DNA of 51,364 nucleotides from Halanaerobium sp. MA284_MarDTE_T2 (GTDB lineage Bacteria > Bacillota > Halanaerobiia > Halanaerobiales > Halanaerobiaceae), in assembly GCF_003337245.1 (NCBI RefSeq), contig NZ_QPJE01000016.1:1-51364 (forward strand), given 5' to 3'. The notes beneath the pieces were generated by a model. The model was not told where the DNA came from, did no database searches, and saw only the letters and a list, made by a program, of their open reading frames with translations. Made by a program: the position numbers and the translations under genes. Positions 37,591-47,213 of the stretch are shown here, one piece after another. Position 1 is the stretch's first letter, and the number at the start of each line of letters is the position of its first letter.

Positions 37591-38940
37591 TTAAGGATGC
37601 TTATATTTCTTTTTTCTTTTACGTGAAGAGGCAATTCCCATTTCATTTCTATATTTAGCCAGTGTCCTTCTATTAAGATCCAGATTTTCATTATGTGAAA
37701 TTAAATCTGATAGTTTAGAATCACTGAGAGGAGATTCTGGATCTTCTGCTTCTATATATTTGCGGATAATAGCCTTTATGCTGTGAGAGGAAATTCCATT
37801 AATACCACTGGAGAAAAAAAATTTAAGGCTGAACAGACCTCTGGGTGTCTGCATATATTTACCGCTGGCTGCTCTGCTGACAGTTGATTCGTGCATATCG
37901 ATAATTTCTGCAATCTCATCCATGGTCATTGTTTTTAGAAATTCAATTCCTTTATCAAAAAATTCTTTCTGCCGTTCTACAATTGCCCTTGAAAGTCTAT
38001 AAACAGTCATCCTCCTCTGTTCAATACTTTTTATCAGCCAGAGTGCTGACTTATATTTTTTCTCCAAAAATTCTGCGGTTTCACTGTCATTTTTTTCTTT
38101 CATCATTTGAAAATACATCGGATTTATGCGGAGAGTTGGGCTTGCTTTTTCATTTAAAATTATCACATAATCATCTTTTATCTCTTTAACAATAATATCC
38201 GGTATTATATATTCAGGTTCCTTTTCCTGAGTGAGCTGCTTACCTGGAGCTGGATCCAGAGTGCTGATCAGGTTTAGTGCAGCCCATATATCTTCAGAAC
38301 TTTCTTCTAATGAAGAGATAATATCTTCATACCTCTGTTCTGTTAGTTCTTCAAAATAATCTCTAATAATTTTTTCAGCCAAATCTGTATCAAACATAGA
38401 ATTGTTCAGCTGTATAAGAAGACTTTCCTGTAGATCTCTTGCCCCAATTCCCGAAGGATCTAAATTTTGTACTGCAGAGAGAACTTTTCCCACCTTCTCT
38501 CTGCTTTCATTCAGTTTTTTACTTATGCTGTCTAGATCTTCTTCTAAAAAACCACTTTCATTTAAATTTCCTATTATATATCTGCCTATACTGATTTCTG
38601 AAGGTGAAATTACTTCAAAAAGCTGATTTTCTAAATGTTCATAAAGATCTGGTCTATACTGAACCATATTTTCAAAACTGTAATCTCTTTCTTCATCTTC
38701 ACCAGAAAAATTATTTCCGGAAAAATTCTGATACTGATTTCTAATCCTTGCTTCAAAATGATCGTCTATATTTACTTCTTCTCGATCAAGCATTGGATTT
38801 TCCTGAAGTTCTTCTTCCACATATTCATTAAGCTCCTGGCCTGAATACTGCAGGAGTTCAATCGCCATCTGCAGGCTGGGAGTCATTACTAATTTTTGCT
38901 GTTGTTCCATCTGGAGATTAAAATCAAGTTCCATTATCAT
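37591..38940 (-). CDS. rpoN: RNA polymerase sigma-54 factor
   Basis: The alternative sigma factor that needs an AAA+ activator. 449 residues. Seen: region I glutamine-rich N-terminus (NLQMEQQQKLVMTPSLQMAI), the core-binding region (about 90-290), the HTH MTMDEIAEIIDMHESTVSRA and an RpoN box of the form RRTLAKYRNEMGI near the C-terminus. Its ATG overlaps the whiA stop; a second ATG two codons later is also possible. No -24/-12 promoter was found in the window. Confidence 0.96.
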   Translation of the reverse strand: MIMELDFNLQMEQQQKLVMTPSLQMAIELLQYSGQELNEYVEEELQENPMLDREEVNIDDHFEARIRNQYQNFSGNNFSGEDEERDYSFENMVQYRPDLYEHLENQLFEVISPSEISIGRYIIGNLNESGFLEEDLDSISKKLNESREKVGKVLSAVQNLDPSGIGARDLQESLLIQLNNSMFDTDLAEKIIRDYFEELTEQRYEDIISSLEESSEDIWAALNLISTLDPAPGKQLTQEKEPEYIIPDIIVKEIKDDYVIILNEKASPTLRINPMYFQMMKEKNDSETAEFLEKKYKSALWLIKSIEQRRMTVYRLSRAIVERQKEFFDKGIEFLKTMTMDEIAEIIDMHESTVSRAASGKYMQTPRGLFSLKFFFSSGINGISSHSIKAIIRKYIEAEDPESPLSDSKLSDLISHNENLDLNRRTLAKYRNEMGIASSRKRKKKYKHP

Positions 38941-39866
38941 TACCCCCGAATTTCGTCCGCTAATTTTTTTAAACGTCTAAATCTATGATTAACCCCTGAT
39001 TTACTTAAATCTAATTTTTCTCCAAGTTCTTTAAGACTTGCATACGGATTTTCTTTCCTCAGCTCTGCAATCTCCTTTAAGCTTCTACTTAAAACATTCA
39101 GTCCCTTTTTGTTTTCAATAAGTTTTATATTTTCCAGCTGATCTGTGGCAGCAGAAACTGTTTTTTCAAGATTTGCTGTTTCAAAATTCACCTTTCTATT
39201 GACATCATTTTTTACCTGTTTAACAATCTGAATATTTTCCATATCAAGCAGTGCCTTATGAGCACCAATAATATTCAAAATTTTGACAATTTCCTCATAG
39301 TTTTTGAAATATATTACATAATTTTCTTTGTGTTCGGTCTGATGTGGGTTTAATTCAAATTTTTTCAGCAAATCGATAAGGTCATCGGACAGACTGCTTC
39401 TCTCACATCTAAATTCCAAATGATATTCGCTTTTAGGGCTATTTATAGAACCTCCCCCCAAAAAGATGCCTCTCAGATATGCCTGGGCCAGCTTTCTGTT
39501 TTTGAGATATTCTTCCTTTATGCGGAAAATAAGATTATTTTTGGGATTCAAAAATCCAAGTTCAAGCAGAAATTCCCTTATTCCAGGCTGTGGTGTCAGA
39601 ATCAGTTCATAGCTGTGTTTGCGGTTAAATTTCCTGTTCTGACGTACAATAATTTCTATATTAAAGCCAAACCTTTCTTTTATCAGAGAAAAAATTCTTC
39701 TGGCGAGATTGCCATGGTAAATCTTTATTTTGACAGCAAGGTGCCTTTCGGAAATCTGAATAGAACCATTCATTCTGATAAGTGCTGCCAACTCTGCAAG
39801 CTGTTCTTCATAACTTCTATTTTCATACCTGACCAGCTCATCCTTTACCCGATCTGTATAAGACAT
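38940..39866 (-). CDS. whiA: WhiA, LAGLIDADG-like DNA-binding protein
   Basis: Involved in division and chromosome segregation in Firmicutes and sporulation in actinomycetes. 308 residues: a degenerate homing-endonuclease-like N-terminal domain (about 20-210; AYLRGIFLGGGSINSPKSEY) and a C-terminal HTH (SRSLKEIAELRKENPYASL, LDLSKSGVNHRFRRL). It lies in the rapZ-yvcK-whiA cluster, four bases after yvcK. Confidence 0.95.
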   Translation of the reverse strand: MSYTDRVKDELVRYENRSYEEQLAELAALIRMNGSIQISERHLAVKIKIYHGNLARRIFSLIKERFGFNIEIIVRQNRKFNRKHSYELILTPQPGIREFLLELGFLNPKNNLIFRIKEEYLKNRKLAQAYLRGIFLGGGSINSPKSEYHLEFRCERSSLSDDLIDLLKKFELNPHQTEHKENYVIYFKNYEEIVKILNIIGAHKALLDMENIQIVKQVKNDVNRKVNFETANLEKTVSAATDQLENIKLIENKKGLNVLSRSLKEIAELRKENPYASLKELGEKLDLSKSGVNHRFRRLKKLADEIRG

Positions 39867-39870
39867 ATTT

Positions 39871-41148
39871 TCACCTACTTTCGTACAACCTGTAAATCAC
39901 CTCTGCCAGTGCATCAGGATCATGACGCAGATAGCTGTCTGACATAAGCAAATTTTTTTCTATTATTTTTAGGTTCATCTCTTTTAGCCGTTTTTCATCA
40001 ACCTTTACAGGAAATGCACCCTCTGCTTCATAACGTTTCATCACTTCAGCAGAACCTTTTTCTCCATTTACTATTATATAATCAAATAATCCCTCACCAA
40101 CATGATCAATTATTGCCCGGGCATGATCGGCGGCAGTATAACCATCTGTTTCCCCCGGCTGAGTCATAACATTTGCAATATATATTTTTAATGCACTGCT
40201 CTTTTTGAGAGATTCTGGAATACCTTTGATAAGCAAGTTGGGCAAAATACTTGTATAAAGGCTTCCCGGTCCAATTAGAATAATTTCTGCATTTTTTACT
40301 GCCTCCAAAACTTCTGGAGTTGTTGCAGCGGTTTCCGGCTTAAGAAACACTTTTTCTATTTTTTTGTTATAAGCAGGAATGGCAGATTCTCCAATCCTCG
40401 TTTCCCGATCCTGATAATGTGCTCCCAGCTTTATATCTTCATTGGAGGCTGGAAGAACTCGACCGCGAATTGCAAGAATTTTGCTGGAAGCTCTAACTGC
40501 TTCTTCAAAATCACCCAGCACCTCAGTCATAGCAGCTATATACAGATTACCAAAACTGTGGCCTCCCAGCTGTCCTTCTGACTGAAAGCGATACTGAAAA
40601 AGTTTTTCCATCAGAGGTTCTCTATCGGCAAGTGCAACAAGACAGTTGCGGATATCTCCCGGGGGAAGAATTCCCATCTCATCTCTGAGCCTACCCGAAC
40701 TTCCACCATCATCAGCCACTGTCACCACTGCTGTTATATTATCACTGTATTTTTTTAAACCTCTAAGCAGGTTTGACAGACCTGTTCCACCACCAAAAGC
40801 TACAATTTCCGGCCCTTTTTTGAGCTTTTTCTTTTTATAGAGTATGTCTATTAGCTCATCATTCGGAGCAAGCTGTTTGTTCAGTTCATCTTTAATTTTA
40901 TAAAGGGAATAATAAATAATAAATATTCCGAAAAAAATCATAAAAAGCCCAACAAATTTTAATATAACAGCATAATAAGCTGGAAAAACAGCTGTTATTA
41001 TATTTGATAATATGCTCTCAAGATATAATGTTAGATCAAAACCAAAAAATGGATTCATCCCCGCACTCAAAATTATCATTCCGAGCAGAGTTAAAAACAG
41101 CCATCTTTTAACCCCCAGTCCGGGTAAAAACCACTTCCAAAAATTCAT
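39871..41148 (-). CDS. yvcK: YvcK/MgfK (CofD-like) protein with N-terminal membrane segments
   Basis: Binds UDP-sugars and is needed for gluconeogenic growth and normal cell-wall synthesis in Bacillus. 425 residues: two hydrophobic segments (about 13-35 and 58-82), then the CofD-like domain with VAFGGGTGLSNLLRGLK, VTVADDGGSSGRLRDE, PPGDIRNCLVALA and GGHSFGNLYIAAM. Bacillus YvcK is about 317 residues and soluble; the membrane-anchored longer form occurs in several other Firmicutes. Confidence 0.93.
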   Translation of the reverse strand: MNFWKWFLPGLGVKRWLFLTLLGMIILSAGMNPFFGFDLTLYLESILSNIITAVFPAYYAVILKFVGLFMIFFGIFIIYYSLYKIKDELNKQLAPNDELIDILYKKKKLKKGPEIVAFGGGTGLSNLLRGLKKYSDNITAVVTVADDGGSSGRLRDEMGILPPGDIRNCLVALADREPLMEKLFQYRFQSEGQLGGHSFGNLYIAAMTEVLGDFEEAVRASSKILAIRGRVLPASNEDIKLGAHYQDRETRIGESAIPAYNKKIEKVFLKPETAATTPEVLEAVKNAEIILIGPGSLYTSILPNLLIKGIPESLKKSSALKIYIANVMTQPGETDGYTAADHARAIIDHVGEGLFDYIIVNGEKGSAEVMKRYEAEGAFPVKVDEKRLKEMNLKIIEKNLLMSDSYLRHDPDALAEVIYRLYESR

Positions 41149-41162
41149 AATCTTTCACTTCC

Positions 41163-42014
41163 TCATTTATCTAAATCACGGTGATCTATATTTATCTTAT
41201 AATCCATCTTTTTTAATCTTTCAGCAAGTTTCACAACTGTGGTTACAGATCTGTGTTTACCACCTGTACAACCAATAGCGATAGTAAGGTGGCTTTTTCC
41301 CTCTTTTCTGTATTCAGGAAGCAAAAAATCAAGCAGAGCATAAAATTTCTGCAGAAATTTTTGAGTAACAGGCCATTTCAATACATAATCCCGTACTACT
41401 TTCTCTTCCCCAGTGTGGTTTTTTAATGATGAAATATAATGAGGATTGGGAAGAAATCTTACATCAAAAACCAGATCAGCATCACGGGGCAGACCATATT
41501 TAAATCCAAACGAAAGCAGAGTAATGGGCAGATATTCTTTTGAATTTTCCTCAAAATTGAGCAGGCGGCTGAGATTTTTATAAAACTCTTTAATATCCAG
41601 ATTGCTGGTATCAATTGTTTCTGCAGCCCTACCTTTCAATTCTTCTAAAATTTTTCGCTCCCGTTTGATAGCTTCTAAAATCCTTCCCTGCTGATCAAGG
41701 GGATGCCTTCTTCGGCTTTTCTTATACCTTCTAATTAAAACTTCATCTGAAGCTTCTAAAAATAATATATCATAATCAATCTGTAATTCTTCCAGTTTTG
41801 AAAGTTCTTCAAATAATTCGGTAAAAAATTCTCGTCCTCTGATATCACTTACAAGTGCAATCTTATTCATCTCTGACTTTGAACATAATTCTGCAAATTT
41901 TGATATAAGTGCTGGCGGCAGATTATCCACACAGAAATAGCCCTTATCTTCAAAATAATTAAGGGCGACTGATTTTCCAGCACCAGACATTCCTGTTATT
42001 ATAAAAAAATTCAT
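41163..42014 (-). CDS. rapZ: RapZ nucleotide-binding protein (YvcJ)
   Basis: A P-loop ATP/GTP-binding protein. In E. coli it controls glucosamine-6-phosphate synthase via small RNAs; in Firmicutes its role is less clear. 283 residues. Seen: Walker A ITGMSGAGKSVAL (7-19), Walker B-like VDNLPPAL, RRHPLDQQGR and the C-terminal IAIGCTGGKHRSVTTV. It heads the rapZ-yvcK-whiA-rpoN run. Confidence 0.96.
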   Translation of the reverse strand: MNFFIITGMSGAGKSVALNYFEDKGYFCVDNLPPALISKFAELCSKSEMNKIALVSDIRGREFFTELFEELSKLEELQIDYDILFLEASDEVLIRRYKKSRRRHPLDQQGRILEAIKRERKILEELKGRAAETIDTSNLDIKEFYKNLSRLLNFEENSKEYLPITLLSFGFKYGLPRDADLVFDVRFLPNPHYISSLKNHTGEEKVVRDYVLKWPVTQKFLQKFYALLDFLLPEYRKEGKSHLTIAIGCTGGKHRSVTTVVKLAERLKKMDYKINIDHRDLDK

Positions 42015-42109
42015 CTGCTTAACTGGCTCCTCTCAAAACCTATATAATCTGTCTTAATTTAATTTTACATCAAGCTGATAAAAAAGTAAAACATCAATCC
42101 TGCTCCCAA

Positions 42110-43084
42110 TTATAGGCTCAATTTCTGGATTTTTTTGATAAAATATTTTTCCGGTGATTTTAATATTTTTAAAAATTCTATTTTCGATACTTTAACAGGT
42201 CTGCTGCCATAAAATATTTCTTTGTTATCTTTTAACTTCTCTAAAGTGGCAGCACCCAGTGCATTATTTACCGCAAAAAACTTCTTATATCCAGAAAGCT
42301 CATCTGGGAGTGCCCTATAATATTTAACAAGTGCTTCAGTATGTTTGCCTGCATCTTTAAGCATTGTATTTAAAGCTTTAAGAGCTCCTGACTTATTCTC
42401 TTTATCTCTCAGCTCCTCTTCAGTAATTTTTAGATCTGCAAGTGGCCAAAAATGTTTGGCCCTATTTTCCAGATCATCCTTAATATCACGAATAAGGTTA
42501 ACTTTCTGCAGAAAAAGTCCTGCTTCATTAAAATTTTCCTTAAGTACTTCTTTTTTTCTATCTTCCATATCCATTTTGTAAATAATGAGATCTGTTAAAA
42601 AACCTCCTACGGTTCCCGCTACATAATAGCAGTATTCATCCAGTTCAGAAAAAGTCCTCACTTTTTTCTGCAAATATTTCTGCATACCCTGATTCATTTC
42701 TACAAACCAGCTGTAGGAAAATACTTTTATCTGATCATCAAATTTATCATAGGCTGCATGAACCTGTCTTATGTTGTGACTCAACTCTCTTAAAGACGGG
42801 TTTTTAATTAAGCTGCTGTTTTTTTCTATAATTTCAAAATCTTCATTTCTGTCATAATCTCTACTGGAAAATATTTTGCTGACAGTATCCATCAGCATTT
42901 TCCTTTTTGCAAAGTCTAATTCTTCTACCTCATCTTCAAAATTATCCAGAATTCTGTCCTGAAGATATGTAACAAGTACCTCATTTCGAATTATATCATC
43001 CAGCATAGGGATTGTCAGAGCAAAGCTCCTGGAAACTTTAGATAAAATATCCCGGCAAAATTTTAAAGATTTATCTGACATCAT
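42110..43084 (-). CDS. Squalene/phytoene synthase family protein
   Basis: A 324-residue head-to-head prenyl synthase fold. Seen: SKVSRSFALTIPML at the N-terminus, the first Asp motif in TYLQDRILDNFEDE (normally DxxxD), YCYYVAGTVGGFLTDL and the second Asp motif NLIRDIKDDLENRAKHFWP. These would bind Mg2+ and two prenyl diphosphates. It could make squalene or a related C30 lipid, but no cyclase, desaturase or hopanoid gene is nearby. Product unknown. Confidence 0.85.
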   Translation of the reverse strand: MMSDKSLKFCRDILSKVSRSFALTIPMLDDIIRNEVLVTYLQDRILDNFEDEVEELDFAKRKMLMDTVSKIFSSRDYDRNEDFEIIEKNSSLIKNPSLRELSHNIRQVHAAYDKFDDQIKVFSYSWFVEMNQGMQKYLQKKVRTFSELDEYCYYVAGTVGGFLTDLIIYKMDMEDRKKEVLKENFNEAGLFLQKVNLIRDIKDDLENRAKHFWPLADLKITEEELRDKENKSGALKALNTMLKDAGKHTEALVKYYRALPDELSGYKKFFAVNNALGAATLEKLKDNKEIFYGSRPVKVSKIEFLKILKSPEKYFIKKIQKLSL

Positions 43085-43162
43085 TTCACCTCTTCCATAA
43101 CTTTATATGCCCGCCCAATTCATTATTGAATCTGTACTATATTAATCTATATTATGTTTAAA

Positions 43163-44122
43163 TTAAACTTTATACTTTTTTATAAAAACATAGATTAAAT
43201 ACAAATAAAATAGAAATGCAAATACAATAATTAAGTTTTTTTCTGTAAAATAATATGCTGTCAGTTTTTTAAAAACAGGCATTGATGGTTTTAACTTCAG
43301 ATAAGGAACCACCGGCAAATCGCCTTCCGAAAGTATTTTTTTCTGATCTTTACCATCTGGAACCAGAATATCAACCACACTGGGAGCTTTTTTTATATCT
43401 CTGCCGCTTAAGTCATATAACTGCCAGGAAGCAGGAGTATCTGAAACACTCCGATAGTGGCCAAAACCAAAAGGGTCAAAACTCCCTATCAGCAGAACAA
43501 ATTTGCTGTTATCAAGCAGACCCAGCTCTTTTTTTGCAATTCTCATAATTATTGTATTCTCCCTTTTGTCCACAACAGCTGTTTTTGCAGCAAAAGGATC
43601 AATAAGTGCATTTTCGTTTAAATTGTAAAGATCTTTTCCTATATCATCAGGTTCAAACAGACGCACCCACCAGCCGCTTATTTTAAGATATTTATCCCAT
43701 TTAAAATCCTCGGAAAAACTTATATTGGCGCCTTTCTGAAAGAGCTTATCTGCTCCACCATCTTTATTATCAAAATATATTTCTATCAGCGGCAGACTAA
43801 ACCCAAATCTGCTGTTCCAGGGATCGCTAAGTTTAGTAAATTTAAATTCAAAACTGTAGTGTTTTTCAGACTCATAAATAGTTAATGACAGAAGATCAAA
43901 CAGGTGTCCTTCTTTCTTAAAAATATGGTTTAAAGGATAATTGTAAGTGCCGGGTCCATAATCATCTCCAGCATTATCCATTTTATTAAAAATAACATGA
44001 CTGTCAGCTGCTGCTTCAACAATGATACTAAACAGTGATATCATTAAAATAATATTTATCAGCAGTACAAAAGTTATTATTTTTACTAAAATTTCTTCTT
44101 TAACAGCCAAAATCACCGACAC
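43163..44122 (-). CDS. Membrane-anchored protein with glucodextranase-C-like domain
   Basis: 319 residues. A hydrophobic N-terminal segment (about 14-36) acts as signal or anchor. The middle (about 40-270) has the pattern of the C-terminal binding module of glucodextranase: GDDYGPGTYNYPLNHIF, FDLLSLTIYE, LPLIEIYFDNKDGGAD, SGWWVRLFEPDD. A C-terminal membrane helix (about 293-314) ends in KKY. It is probably displayed outside the inner membrane and may bind carbohydrate or ions. No catalytic domain is present. Confidence 0.75.
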   Translation of the reverse strand: MSVILAVKEEILVKIITFVLLINIILMISLFSIIVEAAADSHVIFNKMDNAGDDYGPGTYNYPLNHIFKKEGHLFDLLSLTIYESEKHYSFEFKFTKLSDPWNSRFGFSLPLIEIYFDNKDGGADKLFQKGANISFSEDFKWDKYLKISGWWVRLFEPDDIGKDLYNLNENALIDPFAAKTAVVDKRENTIIMRIAKKELGLLDNSKFVLLIGSFDPFGFGHYRSVSDTPASWQLYDLSGRDIKKAPSVVDILVPDGKDQKKILSEGDLPVVPYLKLKPSMPVFKKLTAYYFTEKNLIIVFAFLFYLYLIYVFIKKYKV

Positions 44123-44132
44123 CTACCTCCAG

Positions 44133-45050
44133 TTATCTTCTCAAAATATTTTCAGCAAAATCTGCAGCAGCATTATAACCCATTGACTTCATTCTGAAAT
44201 TCATGGCTGCAACTTCAAGTACAAGGGCCAGATTCCTCCCCGGTTTGACAGGTATCAAAATTTCTTCAACTCCAATACCCATTATTTCTGTTTTCCGGCT
44301 GTCAAGTCCCAGACGTTCATACTCTTCTCCTTTTTTCCAGTTCTCCAGCCGTGTCACCAGGTTTATAGGAGAAGAATTCTTTACGGCTCCAGCTCCAAAA
44401 AGATTTTTTACATTTATAATACCAATACCCCTCATCTCCAAAAAATAGCGTGAGTTTTCTGGTGCCATACCTGTTAAACGCATTTCCGCCACTTTGCGAA
44501 GTTCTATTATATCATCGGCTACAAGTCTGTGCCCTCTTTTTACAAGTTCAATTGCTGTTTCACTTTTCCCGATACCGCTTTCTCCTGTGATAAGTACTCC
44601 AATTCCATAGATATCCACCAGAACTCCATGAATTGTCTTTACTGGAGCCAGCTTCTCTTCCAGATAATTCAGCAGCATACTGCTGAATCTGGTTGTAGAA
44701 ATTTTGGTAGAAAAAAGAGGTATTCCTTCTTTTTCTGCCTTTTCGACCAGCAGGTCAGGAACTTTTTCTCCACTGGAAACAATAATACAGACAGGATCAT
44801 ATGAAACAAACTGTTCGATTCTCTGTTTTAAAATATCTGCTTCCAGCTCATTGAGAAATGATATTTCAGTCTTTCCTATTAAATTTATCCTCTCTGGAGT
44901 AAAATATTTCCAGAAACCGGCCAGCTCTATTCCCGGCCGTTTTATATCACTCACAGTGATCTCCCGCTTTATACCTGCCTTACCTGCAATAATTTCTATA
45001 TCAAACCTATTAAAAATATCTAAAACAAGTAATTTTTCCTTATTATCCAT
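44133..45050 (-). CDS. hprK: HPr kinase/phosphorylase
   Basis: Phosphorylates HPr on Ser46 and removes it again, linking glycolytic state to carbon catabolite control. 305 residues. Seen: Walker A LITGESGIGKSETAIEL (about 153-169), VADDIIEL and the family signature EMRGIGIINVKNLFG, then GLDSRKTEIMGIGVEEI. Its presence implies a Firmicute-type CcpA/HPr circuit. It overlaps the upstream ROK kinase gene by 8 bases. Confidence 0.97.
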   Translation of the reverse strand: MDNKEKLLVLDIFNRFDIEIIAGKAGIKREITVSDIKRPGIELAGFWKYFTPERINLIGKTEISFLNELEADILKQRIEQFVSYDPVCIIVSSGEKVPDLLVEKAEKEGIPLFSTKISTTRFSSMLLNYLEEKLAPVKTIHGVLVDIYGIGVLITGESGIGKSETAIELVKRGHRLVADDIIELRKVAEMRLTGMAPENSRYFLEMRGIGIINVKNLFGAGAVKNSSPINLVTRLENWKKGEEYERLGLDSRKTEIMGIGVEEILIPVKPGRNLALVLEVAAMNFRMKSMGYNAAADFAENILRR

Positions 45051-46017
45051 TTTTTATTAACCTTTCTTTCATGGCAACCGCCAGTGCTCCCATTAAACCT
45101 ATTTTATCACCCAATTCAGCTTTTTTTACTTCTAGCACAGACAAAGATGCATCCAGAGCATTCTGGTGCATAACCTCAAGAGCCTTATCTAAAAACAGAT
45201 CAGAGGCCTTCATGACCCCACCTCCCAAAACTATCAGCTGTGGATTAAAAATATTAACAACATTGCCTAATCCTATCCCCAGATAAAAACCTGTGGTCGA
45301 AAATATCTCTGCTGCTGTTTTATCCCCTTTTCTGGCAGCCTCAGCACAGACAGCAGCATCAATTTTATCCATATCTCCATCTGCAAGTTCTAATATAAGA
45401 TCACTCTGCTTGGATTTTACCGCTTCTTTGGCCATCCTGCTAATAGATTTACCAGATGCAAAAGACTCCAAACAGCCGTGATTACCACATCCACAGAGAG
45501 GTCCATTCGGGTCAATAACAGTATGACCAATCTCACAGGCATTATTAGAATATCCGCTAAAAAGTTCTTTTTTTATTACTGATCCCCCGCCAATTCCTGT
45601 GCTAATTGTGAGGTAAACCATATCGTCAACATCTCTTCCAGCTCCAAACCATTTTTCTGCAAGTGCAGCTGCATTAGCATCATTTTCCAGCACGGTTTTG
45701 ATATTAAATTTATTTTCTATAATTTCTACAATATGTACCTTTTTCCAGGGAAGATTGGAATTTTCAACAATTATACCGTTTTTTATGTCAAGTGGTCCAG
45801 GACTACCTATACCAAGTGCTTTTATATGACCGGTAGCAATACCTGCTTTTTTGAGCACATCCTCAACTGTCTTAAATATATTATTTATAACATGTTTTTC
45901 CCCCATCTCGGCCTGAGTATCTCGACGAGAAGATGCAAGGATATTTCCTTCTCCATCTCCAAGTCCGGTCAATATTTTGGTTCCTCCCAGATCTATGCCC
46001 AGATAATATTCACTCAT
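45043..46017 (-). CDS. glcK: ROK-family glucokinase
   Basis: Probably phosphorylates glucose to glucose-6-phosphate with ATP. 324 residues from the ATG at 46017, chosen for GGGGA about 8 bases upstream and the family N-terminus EYYLGIDLGGTKILTGLGD. Seen: VLENDANAAALAEKWFGAGR, the zinc-binding CGCGNHGCLESFASG and IVLGGGVMKA. No DNA-binding domain is present, so it is a kinase and not an NagC-type repressor. Other hexose specificity is possible. Confidence 0.9.
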   Translation of the reverse strand: MSEYYLGIDLGGTKILTGLGDGEGNILASSRRDTQAEMGEKHVINNIFKTVEDVLKKAGIATGHIKALGIGSPGPLDIKNGIIVENSNLPWKKVHIVEIIENKFNIKTVLENDANAAALAEKWFGAGRDVDDMVYLTISTGIGGGSVIKKELFSGYSNNACEIGHTVIDPNGPLCGCGNHGCLESFASGKSISRMAKEAVKSKQSDLILELADGDMDKIDAAVCAEAARKGDKTAAEIFSTTGFYLGIGLGNVVNIFNPQLIVLGGGVMKASDLFLDKALEVMHQNALDASLSVLEVKKAELGDKIGLMGALAVAMKERLIKNG

Positions 46018-46239
46018 AAAACAATCCCCTTCCCCTCTAATATTAATTAAACATCCTTGAACTTGCATTAATTATCAACACAGTCCGACAACTCCCATAA
46101 ATGCCGGCAATCTTTCAGCGCCCAGTAAAAGTAAAATAAAAGTGATAAAAATCAAACAGTAAATATTAGTCTATAGAATTATTATATCACTGTGAAGTAA
46201 TGCTTTACAAACTGATGTCGATCTGGCAGAATAATTCTA

Positions 46240-47040
46240 CTATAAATTAAAGTAAGCTTTTAAATATTTTGCTGCACCAAGTTCTATATTTCTGGGAGCG
46301 ATATTTTTTATGTTTTCTTTTAATTCCGGATGTCCATTTTCCATAGCCACACCATGTCCAACCCACTGCAGCATTTTAAGATCATTTAATCCATCACCAA
46401 AAGCCATAATTTCTTCTCTGTTTACAGACAGTTTATCTGCAATTTTTTTTAAGGCTGATGCCTTAGAAATATCTCTAGCTGTCATTTCCACAAAATTATT
46501 AATAGAAGTTGTTACTTCAAGTCTGTCAGCAAATTTTTCTGACAGTTTATTATATATTTCCTTGTGCAGTTTTGAATCATTTTCTATTATTACCAGTTTT
46601 GTTGGCGGCTTTTTGATAAATTCATTTAAACTGCCGACTTCTTCTGCCTTTATACCAGCTGTCTTTTCGTATATAGATGTTTCTTCCTGTTTTTTTTCTA
46701 TAAAAAGTCTGTCATCAAGGTAAACCTGCAGATAATAGCCTTCGTTTGCAGCAAATTCAATAATCTCTCTTGCAGTTTTAAGTGGTATTGGATCATGAAA
46801 TATAACTTCTTCTTTTACTGGATCTACAACAAGGGCTCCATTATAATTTATAACAGCTTCTTTGATATTCAGCTGTTTAATATAGGGCAGAGCGGAGCAG
46901 AACATTCTACCTGTTGCAGTAAGTGTTGTTATTCCTTTTGACTGTAATTTTTTTATTGTTTCAACTGTTTCCATTTCCAGCTGGTGTTCATTATTAAGCA
47001 GAGTTCCATCAAGATCAAATGCAATTAATTTTATACTCAT
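46240..47040 (-). CDS. Cof-type HAD-IIB sugar-phosphatase
   Basis: A 266-residue haloacid dehalogenase-like hydrolase of subclass IIB. Seen: motif I LIAFDLDGTLLNN (5-16), motif II TLTATGRM, a cap domain (about 85-180) and motif IV EIMAFGDGLNDLKMLQWVG. Substrate unknown; related proteins dephosphorylate sugar phosphates or FMN. Confidence 0.9.
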   Translation of the reverse strand: MSIKLIAFDLDGTLLNNEHQLEMETVETIKKLQSKGITTLTATGRMFCSALPYIKQLNIKEAVINYNGALVVDPVKEEVIFHDPIPLKTAREIIEFAANEGYYLQVYLDDRLFIEKKQEETSIYEKTAGIKAEEVGSLNEFIKKPPTKLVIIENDSKLHKEIYNKLSEKFADRLEVTTSINNFVEMTARDISKASALKKIADKLSVNREEIMAFGDGLNDLKMLQWVGHGVAMENGHPELKENIKNIAPRNIELGAAKYLKAYFNL

Positions 47041-47054
47041 TTTTATCCTTTCTT

Positions 47055-47087
47055 ATTAAAAAGGCCGGGGCAGCCCCGGCCTTTTTT
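47055..47087 (-). terminator. Strong, bidirectional-looking terminator after glyA
   Basis: GGCCGGGG and CCCCGGCC (47063-47070, 47074-47081) form a perfect 8-bp G:C stem with a 3-base loop, extended by A/T pairs on both sides, giving T-runs in either direction. It lies about 130 bases downstream of glyA and just before the HAD gene. Confidence 0.9.
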
Positions 47088-47213
47088 ATCTTTATTTTGA
47101 TTTTATAATTACACTGCAAAAAAACGATTTTTGGTATCATTACGATTTAAAAGCATTTCATGATAGGAATTTCTTATTTAAAACTTTCCACAGTGCAACA
47201 ATTTTATTTATTC

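Noticed and set aside
45043-46017. ROK-family transcriptional repressor
   Set aside because: There is no N-terminal helix-turn-helix; the protein opens directly with the kinase phosphate motif.
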